A stretch of 64,000 bases of DNA, taken from Rhodococcus aetherivorans. GTDB lineage: Bacteria > Actinomycetota > Actinomycetes > Mycobacteriales > Mycobacteriaceae. The DNA lies in the NCBI RefSeq assembly GCF_011058165.1, contig NZ_JAALEG010000015.1, positions 1 to 64,000 of the forward strand, given 5' to 3'. The notes under the pieces were generated by a model that worked only from the letters and a program-made list of their open reading frames with translations, had not been told where the DNA came from and did not search any database. A program made the position numbers and the translations under genes. Shown piece by piece: positions 8,197 to 18,040 of the stretch (position 1 is the first letter of the stretch; each line of letters begins with the position of its first letter).

Positions 8197-9161
8197 CGGA
8201 TGACGACCGGATTGACCGGGGCGCCCGTGCCGCCCACGACCTTCAGTGGTGCCGCGGTGTACAGGAAGGTCCAGCGGTTGTCGGCGGCGCACGCGTCGGC
8301 GAGGTCCTCGAGCCAGGCGATCTCGGTGAGGGCGACACCGAGATTGCGCATGAGCGCGCAGTGCAGGGGCAGCGCCACGCCACTGGCCGGGTCGGTGGTC
8401 ACCTCGTTGGCGATGGTGTCCGTGACCAGGTTGGGGATCTCCCGGTTCCGGAACCATTCGACCAGTTCGCGGCTGTAGGTCAGGCCGGGTTCGCAGAAGT
8501 CGGTGTAGAACTCGGTGGTGTCGTCGAGGCTGTACCAGTACTTCAGCCAGCCGGTCCGGATCACGAGGATGTCGTGCGGTTCGATGGTCACGCCCTGGGC
8601 GGCGGCGGCCGCCTCGAGGTCGTTGTGGTCGAAGGTCTCGCCGGCGCCGAGCCAGTCCTTGCCCCGGTGGCGCGCCATGTCGATCAGGATCCCCCGGCCC
8701 ACGACGCCCTTCTCGGCGATCGGCAGCACCGAGGCCTTGTCCATGCTGCCGACGGTGCTGCGCGCGTCGTATCCGTTCCAGAGTTTGCCGTCGTACCAGA
8801 CGTGGCCGAGGGCGTCGTACTGGGTGGAGCCCTGCAGGAAGAGGGTGGCTGTGTCGTCGGCGTAGTGCAGTCCGCCGGGGAACTGCGGAGCGTCCTCGCC
8901 GTCCCACGACGATTCGTCGAGGGTGTTGCGGCGATCGATGCCGCTGCGGCTGGGCCACAGGGGATCGCCGGGGGCCTCCTTGCGGCCCATGTGGATCTGC
9001 AGGGTGAACACGTCGCCGGACTTGACCTCGCCGATTCCGCCGAGAACCTCCTTGGTGCCGAGGAAGTTCAGAGCTCCGAGCTCATCGTCGGCGCCCCAGC
9101 GTCCCCAGTTGCTGGGGGCGTCGTCGCCGAGCAGTTCGCGCATGGACGGGGCGTCGGACAT
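8193..9161 (-). CDS. Cyclase-family (kynurenine-formamidase-like) metal hydrolase
   Basis: 322 residues of the cyclase/kynurenine formamidase fold (Pfam PF04199). The metal-binding segment reads GSTQYDALGH instead of the classic HxGTHxDxPxH; a glutamine at this place is usual in the roughly 320-residue actinobacterial and proteobacterial branch. Start ATG at 9161, with a GGAG ribosome site. First gene of a two-gene operon with the ligase. Members hydrolyse amide or lactone bonds, so it may open a ring to give the acid that the ligase activates; that is inference. Confidence 0.8.
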   Translation of the reverse strand: MSDAPSMRELLGDDAPSNWGRWGADDELGALNFLGTKEVLGGIGEVKSGDVFTLQIHMGRKEAPGDPLWPSRSGIDRRNTLDESSWDGEDAPQFPGGLHYADDTATLFLQGSTQYDALGHVWYDGKLWNGYDARSTVGSMDKASVLPIAEKGVVGRGILIDMARHRGKDWLGAGETFDHNDLEAAAAAQGVTIEPHDILVIRTGWLKYWYSLDDTTEFYTDFCEPGLTYSRELVEWFRNREIPNLVTDTIANEVTTDPASGVALPLHCALMRNLGVALTEIAWLEDLADACAADNRWTFLYTAAPLKVVGGTGAPVNPVVIR

Positions 9162-9215
9162 ACCGTCTCCTTTTCGGGTCGAGGTGCACTCGTCGCTCAC
9201 CGAGCGTTCGTACGG

Positions 9216-9229
9216 TAAGCGTGCGCTTA
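9216..9229. promoter_or_regulatory. Palindromic operator candidate TAAGCG-TG-CGCTTA
   Basis: Two six-base arms are exact inverted repeats separated by two bases. It lies 55 bases upstream of the cyclase/ligase operon, inside the 345-base divergent gap (9162-9506) to the glycosyltransferase operon. The size and symmetry suit a TetR- or GntR-type repressor. The rest of the gap shows no gene. Confidence 0.5.
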
Positions 9230-9506
9230 TGGTGTAGGTCACATCGCCGGGTGTCAACCCGCGGAGGGCGAGGGCGCGCCGCCCGCTCGCAATGCGCACC
9301 GCAGGCCCGGTCCGGTGTCGTCCCGGCGGGTCTTCGACGGCGGAACGGCTCGCCACCCTGTACGTTCAGTTTGCACTGGACCTGGTGCGGTTCCGGCGCT
9401 GATCCGCAGGGCTGCGCCGGGTTGCACGTCGGACGAGAACATGTTCTAGAGTGAGTTCGATCTTCTGGACGGACCCGCTCCGGCGACACGACGAACGAGG
9501 TGATCT

Positions 9507-10745
9507 GTGCGAATAGCTCTGCTGTCGTACCGCAGCAAGCCGCACTGCGGTGGTCAGGGCGTGTACGTTCGACACCTCAGCCGCGAGCTCGCGGCGCTCG
9601 GCCACGACGTCGAGGTGTTCTCCGGCCAGCCGTACCCCGAGCTGGACGACGGGGTGACCCTGGTGAAGGTGCCCAGTCTCGACCTCTACCGCGAGGACGA
9701 TCCGTTCCGCTTTCCGCACCCGCGCGAGATTCGCGACGCGATCGACCTCCTGGAGCTGGGCACGATGTGGACGGCGGGTTTTCCGGAGCCGCTGACCTTC
9801 AGCCTGCGCGCCGCCAGGCTGCTGCGGGCCCGGGCCGCCGAGTTCGACGTCGTGCACGACAATCAGTGCCTCGGCTACGGCCTGCTCCGCATCGCGGACG
9901 CGGGCCTGCCACTGGTCGCGACGATCCACCACCCGATCACCCGCGACCGGGAACTGGACCTCGCGAGCGCGCCGACGTTGCGCCGCAAGCTCACCCTGCG
10001 CCGTTGGTACGGGTTCCTGCGCATGCAGGCCCGGGTGGCGCGGCGCATCCCCACCCTGCTCACCGTCTCGAAGTCCTCCGAGGACGACATCCGTACCGCC
10101 TTCGAGATCCCCGAGGGGCGGCTGCGCACGATCCCGCTGGGCGTCGACACCGAGGTCTTCGCCCCGCCGACGGCCGAGCGCGTGCCCGGCCGCATCGTGT
10201 GCGTGGCCAGCGCGGACGCGCCGCTCAAGGGCGTCGCCAACCTGCTCGAGGCGGTGGCGAAGCTGCGCACCGAACGGCGGGTCGAGCTGGTGCTCGTCAC
10301 CCGGCTCGCGCCCGGCGGGGTCACCGAGAAGCTGATCGAGCAACTGGCCATCGGCGACGCGGTGCGCACCGTCTCCGGGATCGACGACCGCGAGCTGGCC
10401 GAGCTGCTCGGTTCGGCGCAGGTGGCTGTGGTCCCGTCGCTCTACGAGGGGTTCTCGCTGCCCGCGGTCGAGGCGATGGCCTGCGCCACCCCCTTGGTCG
10501 CGAGCCGCGCCGGCGCGATCCCCGAGGTGGTCGGCGACGCGGGCATCCTCGTGCCTCCGGGGGACAGCGAACAGCTGGCCGCGGCGCTGGCGCGGGTTCT
10601 CGACGATCCCGCCGAGCAGATCCGCCTCGGGTCGGTGGCACGGGCACGCGTGCTCGAGCGATTCAGCTGGGCGGCCGTGGCCGCCCGGACCGTCCGGGCC
10701 TACCAGGACACCGTGGCGGCGCAGGCAGGAAGGACGAACACCTGA
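9507..10745 (+). CDS. GT4-type glycosyltransferase
   Basis: 412 residues, GTG start (MRIALLSYRSKPHCGGQG). It has the GT-B fold with the N-terminal acceptor-domain glycine loop and the C-terminal EGFSLPAVE nucleotide-sugar motif (the E-x7-E signature), followed by GAIPEVVGDAG. No signal peptide or membrane span. It overlaps the following methyltransferase by one base (TGATG), and a third gene follows, so the three form one operon. Sugar donor and acceptor are unknown; a cell-envelope glycolipid or a glycosylated metabolite is plausible. Confidence 0.85.
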   Translation: MRIALLSYRSKPHCGGQGVYVRHLSRELAALGHDVEVFSGQPYPELDDGVTLVKVPSLDLYREDDPFRFPHPREIRDAIDLLELGTMWTAGFPEPLTFSLRAARLLRARAAEFDVVHDNQCLGYGLLRIADAGLPLVATIHHPITRDRELDLASAPTLRRKLTLRRWYGFLRMQARVARRIPTLLTVSKSSEDDIRTAFEIPEGRLRTIPLGVDTEVFAPPTAERVPGRIVCVASADAPLKGVANLLEAVAKLRTERRVELVLVTRLAPGGVTEKLIEQLAIGDAVRTVSGIDDRELAELLGSAQVAVVPSLYEGFSLPAVEAMACATPLVASRAGAIPEVVGDAGILVPPGDSEQLAAALARVLDDPAEQIRLGSVARARVLERFSWAAVAARTVRAYQDTVAAQAGRTNT

Positions 10746-11476
10746 TGCTGACAGTCGATTTCGACCGGCTCGGGGTCAAGCCCGGCGACCGTGCCATCGA
10801 CATCGGGGCGGGCGCGGGCCGGCACTCGTTCGAGCTCTACCGTCGGGGCGCCGACGTGGTGGCGTTCGACCGCAGCGCGGAGGACATGAAGGCCGTCGGC
10901 GACATGTTCGCGGCGATGGAACTCGAGGGCCAGGTCCCCGAGGGTGCCCTCGCCCGGGCCGAGGTGGGCGATGCCCTCGCCCTGCCCTACGACGACGAGA
11001 CCTTCGACGTCGTGCTGATCTCCGAGGTGCTCGAGCACGTGCCCGAGGACGACCGTGCCATCGCCGAATTCGTGCGTGTGCTCAAGCCGGGCGGCGTCGC
11101 GGCCGTCACCGTGCCGCGGTGGCTGCCGGAGAAGATCTGCTGGGCGCTGTCCGACGCGTATCACGAGGTCGAGGGCGGGCACGTGCGGATCTACAAGGCC
11201 GACGAGCTCGCGGCCGAGCTGACCTCGGCAGGCCTGACGGTGCGCGGCCGGGAGCACGCGCACGCCCTGCACTCGCCGTACTGGTGGCTCAAATGCGCTG
11301 TGGGCGTCGACAACGACGACAACCCCCTGACGAAGGCGTATCACCGGCTCCTCGTGTGGGACCTGATGCAGGGGCCGTGGCTGACGCGCACCGCCGAGTC
11401 GTTGCTGAACCCGGTGCTCGGCAAGAGCGTCGTGTTCTACCTCGAGAAGCCGACGGTTCCCGTTGCCGGCCGCTGA
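10745..11476 (+). CDS. Class I SAM-dependent methyltransferase
   Basis: 243 residues with motif I DIGAGAGRHS at about 19-28, the acidic end of beta-2 (FDRS), and SEVLEHVPEDD plus LKPGG as later class I motifs. The ATG overlaps the glycosyltransferase stop, and its own stop lies inside the next gene, so coupling is tight. It probably methylates the product of the adjacent glycosyltransferase (inference). Confidence 0.85.
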   Translation: MLTVDFDRLGVKPGDRAIDIGAGAGRHSFELYRRGADVVAFDRSAEDMKAVGDMFAAMELEGQVPEGALARAEVGDALALPYDDETFDVVLISEVLEHVPEDDRAIAEFVRVLKPGGVAAVTVPRWLPEKICWALSDAYHEVEGGHVRIYKADELAAELTSAGLTVRGREHAHALHSPYWWLKCAVGVDNDDNPLTKAYHRLLVWDLMQGPWLTRTAESLLNPVLGKSVVFYLEKPTVPVAGR

Positions 11477-12563
11477 CTTCCGCCCCGGCGGGGCACGGCC
11501 GGCGGTTCCGGCCGTGCCGGGAGTGCTGTCCGAGGAACAGTGCTTGCACACCGCCCGCGCGATCGCCGACATGCAGGAGTCCTCCGGAGCGATCCCGTGG
11601 TTCCCCGGTGGTCACACGGATCCGTGGGACCACATCGAGTCCGCGATGGCTCTCACCGCCGCGGGGTTGCTCGAAGAGGCGGAGGCGGCCTTCGACTGGT
11701 CCCGTCGCACCCAGCGGCCGGACGGCTCGTGGCCCATGCAGTTCCGCGAGGACGCCGTCGAAAACCACGACGCCGACTCGAACTTCACCGCATACATCGC
11801 GGTGGGGGTGTGGCACCACTACCTCGTCACAGGCGACGTCGACCACGTGGAACGGCTGTGGCCGACGGTGCGGACGGCCCTCGACCATGTGCTCGAGTTG
11901 CAGGCGCCAGGCGGTGAGATCTACTGGGCACGAGGAGAACACGGCGCGGCCGACGAGGCCCTGCTGACGGGGTGCTCGAGCATCCACCACAGCCTGCAGT
12001 GCGGCCTGCGCCTCTCGGAGGTGGTCGGCGATCCCCACCCGGACTGGGAGGTCGCGTGGTATCGGCTCGGGCACGTGCTGCGCCGGCACCCGGAGGCGTT
12101 CGCGCCCAAACCGGAGTACTCGATGGACTGGTACTACCCGGTCCTCGGCGGCGCGGTGCGCGGTGCGCCGGCCCGGCAACGGATCCGGGAACGCTGGGAC
12201 GATTTCGTGGTCGGAGGTCTCGGAATCCGCTGCGTCGACCATCGGCCGTGGGTGACGGGGGCCGAGACCTGCGAACTCGTGCTCGCGCTGGACGCGATCG
12301 GTGAGGCCGCGACGGCCCGGGAACTGCTCGCGGCCATGCAGCATCTGCGCGATCCGGACGGGTCGTACTGGACCGGAATGGTTTTCACGGACGGTAAGCG
12401 CTGGCCCGTGGAGAAGAGCTCCTGGACCAGTGCCGCCGTGATCCTCGCCGCCGACGCGCTCTCACGCAGCACCGCGGGCAACGGTGTGTTCCGCGATGCC
12501 GCCGCACCCTCCGGATGGGTCGCGACCGAGAACTGCCACGAGGACTGCCGGGTGACGGTCTGA
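11463..12563 (+). CDS. Terpenoid-cyclase/prenyltransferase-like toroid protein
   Basis: 366 residues if the TTG at 11463 is used. A GTG at 11523 (VLSEEQ) is an alternative that avoids the 14-base overlap. Repeats of the alpha/alpha-toroid type are visible: TQRPDGSWPMQF around residue 80 and LRDPDGSYWTG near residue 300, like the QW motifs of squalene cyclases and prenyltransferases. The DxDD acid motif of true cyclases is not seen. Third gene of the glycosyltransferase operon. It could be a glycan- or lipid-processing enzyme; its function is unknown. Confidence 0.65.
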   Translation: MPAADFRPGGARPAVPAVPGVLSEEQCLHTARAIADMQESSGAIPWFPGGHTDPWDHIESAMALTAAGLLEEAEAAFDWSRRTQRPDGSWPMQFREDAVENHDADSNFTAYIAVGVWHHYLVTGDVDHVERLWPTVRTALDHVLELQAPGGEIYWARGEHGAADEALLTGCSSIHHSLQCGLRLSEVVGDPHPDWEVAWYRLGHVLRRHPEAFAPKPEYSMDWYYPVLGGAVRGAPARQRIRERWDDFVVGGLGIRCVDHRPWVTGAETCELVLALDAIGEAATARELLAAMQHLRDPDGSYWTGMVFTDGKRWPVEKSSWTSAAVILAADALSRSTAGNGVFRDAAAPSGWVATENCHEDCRVTV

Positions 12564-12567
12564 GCCG

Positions 12568-13341
<774 letters not shown>

Positions 13342-14112
13342 TCACGCGCCGTAACCGCCGTCGACGTCGAGTGTCTGCCCGGACACGAAATCCGCGCGGT
13401 CCGAGGCGAGGAACGCGACCGCCTCGGCGATGTCCTCGGCGTCGCCGAAGCGGCGCAGCGGAATGTTGTTCCGCGCGAACGACAGTGCGTGCTCGTCGAG
13501 AGCGCCGGACCCGATCAGCCGGGCGGCCGTGCCGTCGGTGAGCATGCCCGGCCCCACCGCGTTCACGCGCACACCGAACCGTCCCTCCTCGGCCGCCAGG
13601 CCCCGCACGAGGGCCTCGATCGCACCCTTGGGTCCGGCCGACAGACCGTCCCGGACGGGGAACCGGCGGGTCGCGGCGGTGGTCACGGCGACGATGCTGC
13701 CCCGCGACTCCCGTAGCCGGGGCAGGGCGGGACGGACGAGGTTGAAGAACGCGCCCGCGTCGCCCACGAGCTGGTCGCGGAACTGCGCGGGCGTGACCCG
13801 GCTCAGGTGCAGCATCGGTACGTGCGGCCCCGCCGCGTAGACGAGAGTGTGCAGCGCACCGAAGGATTCGATCACCGCGTCCACGCCGCCGGCGGCCGCG
13901 GCACTGTCGCCCAGGTCCACCTGCAGCGACAGCACCTTCGCGCCGAGCGCGGACAGTTCGGTCGTCAGGGCTGCGGCGGCCGCCCCGCTGCGGCGGAACA
14001 TGAACGCGACGTCGCTGCCGCGCTCGGCCAGCACCCGGCACACCGCTCGGCCGATCCCGCCGGTGCCGCCGGCCACGAGGGCCGCGCCCGGCCGGTCCGC
14101 GAAGTCCTGCAC
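13342..14112 (-). CDS. SDR-fold protein with altered active site
   Basis: 256 residues with the SDR cofactor loop GGTGGIGRAV near residue 15, YAAGPHV in place of NNAG, and a C-terminal VSGQTLDVDGGYG. The catalytic Y-x3-K is not intact: the lysine is present in GLSAGPKGAIE, but the position four residues before it is serine instead of tyrosine. It may be catalytically impaired or use another base. It is 47 bases downstream of the CMD gene and is probably the last gene of that operon. Confidence 0.72.
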   Translation of the reverse strand: MQDFADRPGAALVAGGTGGIGRAVCRVLAERGSDVAFMFRRSGAAAAALTTELSALGAKVLSLQVDLGDSAAAAGGVDAVIESFGALHTLVYAAGPHVPMLHLSRVTPAQFRDQLVGDAGAFFNLVRPALPRLRESRGSIVAVTTAATRRFPVRDGLSAGPKGAIEALVRGLAAEEGRFGVRVNAVGPGMLTDGTAARLIGSGALDEHALSFARNNIPLRRFGDAEDIAEAVAFLASDRADFVSGQTLDVDGGYGA

Positions 14113-14159
14113 TCGTCACTCCCTGTGTTCTCGTGCCGCACGGTGAGCCGGTGGCAGGC

Positions 14160-14525
14160 TCACTTCGCCGCCTTGCGGCGCTCGGCGAGCACGCCGCCGA
14201 TCATCGAGTCGAGCTTGGTGCCGAGCGGCCACCCCACGTAGTGGCACAGGAACAGGGCGATCTCCTTCAGCTGCTGTTCGTCGAGTTCCTCGTTGTGGAG
14301 GGCGGCGCCGACCTGGATCTCGGCCACGTCGATCAGTCCCTGTGCGGTGAGCGCACCGAGCAGCAGCAGCCGCCGGTCGCGGATACTGAGCCCGGGCCGG
14401 GACCAGATGTCGGCGAACAGGTGGTCCGCGGTGACGGCGAAGTGGTCGCCGGGCCCGTCCTGCATCTCCCAGCCGTACACCTTCGACATCATGTCCAGGC
14501 CGCGGCGGCGGCGATCGTCGGTCAT
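14160..14525 (-). CDS. Carboxymuconolactone-decarboxylase-family protein
   Basis: 121 residues of the all-helical CMD/AhpD fold, with the segment EIALFLCHYVGWPLG, close to the PcaC-type HYxGWP pattern. The CxxC pair of AhpD peroxidases is absent, so a decarboxylase/lactone-type or unknown role is more likely than peroxide reduction. The ATG overlaps the stop of the upstream dehydrogenase gene (ATGA, 14522-14525), so it is translated from the same operon. Confidence 0.75.
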   Translation of the reverse strand: MTDDRRRRGLDMMSKVYGWEMQDGPGDHFAVTADHLFADIWSRPGLSIRDRRLLLLGALTAQGLIDVAEIQVGAALHNEELDEQQLKEIALFLCHYVGWPLGTKLDSMIGGVLAERRKAAK

Positions 14526-15397
14526 ATGCGTTCCTCCTGTCGGTTCCGGCTCTCGACGTCTCCGGTGCCGACGCCGAGTCCGGGTCCCAGACCGGTCAGT
14601 GCCCGCGTGGCCAGGGGCAGGTCGACGCCGAGACGGGCGCCGAGGCCGAGGGCCAGCGACAGGTCCTTCTCGCCCAGGTCGCGGACGTGGTCGAGGATCG
14701 GGAACCAGAAGTCGTCCGGCGGGATCGGTGCGGTGGTGTCCCGGAGCATGATCGCCCCGGCGCCACCGGTGATCGCGTCGGTGTGGCGGACCACCTTCCC
14801 GAGCGCGGTGATGTCCAGCCCGGCCGCCTCGGCGAGGCGCTGCGCCTCCGCGGCCGCGGTGAACGACACGAAGTGCAGTAGATTCCGGGCCAGCTTCATC
14901 CGGGTGCCCGCGCCGACCGGACCGGCGTGCACGACGAGGTCGGCGAACCGCGAGAACGGCTCGCGTACCGCGTCGAACGCCGCGTCGGAGGCGCCGACCA
15001 TCACCGCGAGCCGGCCCTGCTCGGCGCCGGGGGCCCCGCCGCTGACGGGCGCGTCGACCAGTTCGACGCCGCGGTCGGCGCATTCGGCGGCGAGCTCGAC
15101 GGCGGTGGTGTCGGCGATGGTCGAGTGGACCGCGATCACCGTGCCGGGCCGGGCCGTGTCGAGCAGCCCGGCGACGACGGTGCGGACCTGCGCGTCGTCG
15201 ACCACGGTGACGCAGACGACGTCGCAGTCGCGCGCCAGGTCGGCGGGGTCGCCGGCGACCCGGGCGCCGGCCGCGGTGAACGGCTCGACGGCCTCGGGCC
15301 GGGCGTCGAGGACGGTGAGCCCACCCGGCCGGTCCAGCAGCCGCTTCGCCATCGGCGCGCCCATGTTGCCGAGGCCGATGTAGCCGAGCCTGGTCAC
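14522..15397 (-). CDS. 3-hydroxyisobutyrate-dehydrogenase-like NAD(P) oxidoreductase
   Basis: 291 residues, GTG start overlapping the previous stop (GTGA, 15394-15397). The N-terminal Rossmann motif is LGYIGLGNMGAPMAKRL. The substrate motif DAPVSGGAPGAEQG and the catalytic lysine in GTRMKLARN match beta-hydroxyacid dehydrogenases (HIBADH, tartronate semialdehyde reductase). It oxidises a beta-hydroxy acid or reduces the matching semialdehyde. Within this operon it would act next to the aldehyde dehydrogenase. Confidence 0.84.
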   Translation of the reverse strand: MTRLGYIGLGNMGAPMAKRLLDRPGGLTVLDARPEAVEPFTAAGARVAGDPADLARDCDVVCVTVVDDAQVRTVVAGLLDTARPGTVIAVHSTIADTTAVELAAECADRGVELVDAPVSGGAPGAEQGRLAVMVGASDAAFDAVREPFSRFADLVVHAGPVGAGTRMKLARNLLHFVSFTAAAEAQRLAEAAGLDITALGKVVRHTDAITGGAGAIMLRDTTAPIPPDDFWFPILDHVRDLGEKDLSLALGLGARLGVDLPLATRALTGLGPGLGVGTGDVESRNRQEERI

Positions 15398-16155
15398 GAG
15401 CGGATCACCTGGCCGCCGTCGACGTTGAAGATCTGCCCGGTGATCCAGTTCGCCTCGTCGGAGAGCAGGAACAGACACATTCCCACCAGGTCCCCGGGCG
15501 TACCGATCCGCTTCAGCGGCAGTGTGGAGACCATGTCCGCCACCATGTTTCCCGGCGTGACGGTGCGGGTGGCCTCGGTGTCGATCGGACCCGGGGCGAT
15601 CGCGTTGATGCGGATGTTCGAGCCGCCGAGTTCGACGGCCAGCTGCTGGGTCAGGCCGTTGACACCGACCTTGGCCAGGCCGTAGAAGCCGGAGTACACC
15701 CACGCGGCGGTCGAGGACTGGTTGACGACGGAACCGCCGCGGTCCGTCATGTGCGGCCACGCCGCGCGGGTGATGTTGAGCGCGCCGTCCATGTTCACGC
15801 TCATGAACTTCTTGTAGTAGTCCCACGGGACGGTGAGCAGCAGGTCGAGCTTCATGCCCCCGTAGATGGCGGCGTTGTTGACGACGTGGTCGATGCTGCC
15901 GAACGTCTCGACCGTGAAGGCGGCGAGCTCGGTGGCCGAGTCGGGATCGGAGACGTCGACGGTCTTGAAGACGGCGATGCCGCCGTCGGCGACGATCTGC
16001 TCGGCGACCCGCTCGCCGCGTTCGGTGTCGATGTCCGCGACGACGACGGAGGCGCCCTCGGCGGCAAGGGCTCTGGCGTACGCCTCGCCGATTCCCTGCG
16101 CCGATCCGGTGACGATCGCGGTGCGGTCGGCGAAACGCGTTGTGCTGCGGGTCAT
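15394..16155 (-). CDS. Short-chain dehydrogenase/reductase
   Basis: 253 residues. Cofactor loop TGSAQGIGEA near residue 16, acidic VVVADID (NAD preference), NNAAIYG, and catalytic Ser plus Y-x3-K in FYGLAKVG; C-terminal ITGQIFNVDGG. Complete classical SDR. It sits five bases after the aldehyde dehydrogenase gene and overlaps the HIBADH-like gene. The substrate is an alcohol or beta-hydroxy compound of unknown structure. Confidence 0.85.
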   Translation of the reverse strand: MTRSTTRFADRTAIVTGSAQGIGEAYARALAAEGASVVVADIDTERGERVAEQIVADGGIAVFKTVDVSDPDSATELAAFTVETFGSIDHVVNNAAIYGGMKLDLLLTVPWDYYKKFMSVNMDGALNITRAAWPHMTDRGGSVVNQSSTAAWVYSGFYGLAKVGVNGLTQQLAVELGGSNIRINAIAPGPIDTEATRTVTPGNMVADMVSTLPLKRIGTPGDLVGMCLFLLSDEANWITGQIFNVDGGQVIRS

Positions 16156-16160
16156 GTTCG

Positions 16161-17642
16161 TCAGCCTCTCTGCTTCGCCGCCGGTTCGGCGACGAGCTTG
16201 GTCTCCAGGTATTCCTCGAATCCGGCCACACCCATCTCGCGGCCGATTCCGGACTGCTTGTAGCCGCCGAAGGGAGCGTCGGCGGCGTACCAGATGCCTC
16301 CGTTGACGCCCAGGGTGCCGGTGCGGACCCCCTCGACGACCCGGCGGACCCGGTCCTCGTCGGTGCCCCAGACGGCCCCGGACAGGCCGTAAGGGGAGTC
16401 GTTGGCGATGCGGATCGCCTCGTCGTCGCCGTCGTAGGGGAGGATCACGAGGACCGGCCCGAAGATCTCCTCCCGGGCGACGCGAGCGGTGTTGTCGACC
16501 CCGGCGATCAGCGTCGGTTCGAGGAAGAAGCCACGCCGGTGCTCGGCGGGACGGCCGCCGCCGACGACGATCGTCCCGCCCTCCTCGACGGCGAGCCGCA
16601 GGTAGCCCTCGACCCGTGCGCGCTGGTGCTCGGAGATCAGCGGACCGCACACCGTGCCGGGCTCGTTCGGGTCGCCGGGCCGGATGCCGCGCAGGGCGTC
16701 GGCGGTGACGCGGACCGCCTCGTCGTAGCGGTTCCGGGGGACGAGCAGACGGGTCGTGATGGCGCAGCCCTGCCCGGCGTGGGTACACACGGTGAAGGCG
16801 GCCATCGAGCATGCGGCTCCGAGGTCGGCGTCGTCGAGCACGATGAACGCCGACTTTCCGCCGAGTTCGAGGAACACCTTCTTCAGCGTCTCCGAGGCGG
16901 CGCGCATCACCGACCGTCCGGTGGCGGTGGAGCCGGTGAACGACACGAGGTCCACCCGCGGGTCGGTGGCGAGCAGGGCGCCGACGGCATGGTCGCTCGA
17001 CGTCACGATGTTCACGACGCCCGGCGGGATGTCGGTTTCCTCGGCGAGGATCCGGCCCACGACCGCGGCGCACCACGGGGTGTCGGGCGCGGGCTTGAGC
17101 ACCACCGTATTGCCGGCGGCGAGCGCGGGACCCAGCTTGGCGAAGTTGATCTGGTGCGGGAAGTTCCACGGTGTGATCGCCCCGACGACACCGACCGCCT
17201 CGCGGAGCACGTAGCGGTGGGTGGGGATGCCCATCGGTGCGGCATTGCCGAGATCCTGTTGCCACGGGTAGTTCTCGGCCAGGTCGGCGAAGTACCCGAG
17301 ATCGTCGACGGGGCCCTCGAGATGGGCGGCGGAGGTGAGGAACCGGGGTGCGCCGACCTCGGCGATGGTGATCGCCCGCAGTTCCTCGATGTGGCCGCGC
17401 AGCGCATCGCGGAGCTGACGCAGGCAGCGGGCGCGGAAGGCGTGCTCGCGGGACCAGCCCGTGGTGTCGAAGGCGCGACGGGCCGCCTCGATCGCGGCGT
17501 CCATGTCGGCGGCGGTGCCGTCGGCGGCGGCGCCGAGCACCTCCTCGGTGGCCGGGTTCACGACCTCGAACGTGCCGCCGGAGCCGGGAACCAGCTTGCC
17601 GTCGACGAGCAGAGCCGAGCTGTCACCGGAAATCAGGGACAT
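16161..17642 (-). CDS. NAD(P)-dependent aldehyde dehydrogenase
   Basis: 493 residues. It shows ITPWNFP, the glycine-rich FTGSTATG, the general-base glutamate in LELGGKSAF, and the nucleophile region HAGQGCAITTR with the cysteine. C-terminal FGGYKQSGIGREMG is complete. The start was chosen at MSLISG (17642); the longer frame would run back towards the promoter. First gene of a five-gene minus-strand operon. Its substrate is an unidentified aldehyde. Confidence 0.87.
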   Translation of the reverse strand: MSLISGDSSALLVDGKLVPGSGGTFEVVNPATEEVLGAAADGTAADMDAAIEAARRAFDTTGWSREHAFRARCLRQLRDALRGHIEELRAITIAEVGAPRFLTSAAHLEGPVDDLGYFADLAENYPWQQDLGNAAPMGIPTHRYVLREAVGVVGAITPWNFPHQINFAKLGPALAAGNTVVLKPAPDTPWCAAVVGRILAEETDIPPGVVNIVTSSDHAVGALLATDPRVDLVSFTGSTATGRSVMRAASETLKKVFLELGGKSAFIVLDDADLGAACSMAAFTVCTHAGQGCAITTRLLVPRNRYDEAVRVTADALRGIRPGDPNEPGTVCGPLISEHQRARVEGYLRLAVEEGGTIVVGGGRPAEHRRGFFLEPTLIAGVDNTARVAREEIFGPVLVILPYDGDDEAIRIANDSPYGLSGAVWGTDEDRVRRVVEGVRTGTLGVNGGIWYAADAPFGGYKQSGIGREMGVAGFEEYLETKLVAEPAAKQRG

Positions 17643-17762
17643 CGGACGTTTCCGTTCTGGAGATTGGAAAGTGTCAGGTGTAGTAGGAGATTCGGATGCG
17701 CGCATGGCGGGGACCGGTCGGTACGCGATGCTGACGCCTTCGCTGTGTGCCTCGGGTGCCCC

Positions 17763-17798
17763 TTGTCTGGACAGTTGTCTGGACTATAGTTCGGACAA
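17763..17798. promoter_or_regulatory. Promoter/operator with three TTGTCTGGAC half-sites
   Basis: TTGTCTGGAC occurs twice in direct orientation (17763-17772 and 17775-17784), then once inverted with two changes (17789-17798). The inner pair is separated by TATA, so ACTATAGT at its centre can serve as a -10 box in either direction. It lies 120 bases upstream of the aldehyde dehydrogenase operon. Confidence 0.55.
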
Positions 17799-18040
17799 GT
17801 GCGTGACGCAATGCCCCCCGTCGCCCGGCGAAGCAGCACGCGTGCGGTGGGGCCGGACGATGGGCCTGTGCACGAGTCGGCGCACGGCATGACGGTCGGT
17901 CCCCGGCGTGGGTACGCCGCGGCCCCGGGCCTCGGCGGCTCCTCCGGGGCCGGCTCCCCACGGGGTCGAGTGATCGGCCCGGAGCGGGCGGGGAACGCCC
18001 GATCGCGCGGCGTCGATGGGGAGTGGTGGTCCCGCGGGGT
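17799..18040. other. Gene-free spacer
   Basis: Open frames here are short, Arg/Pro-rich and lack a ribosome site or any recognisable domain. I see no gene, tRNA or clear repeat. Confidence 0.6.
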
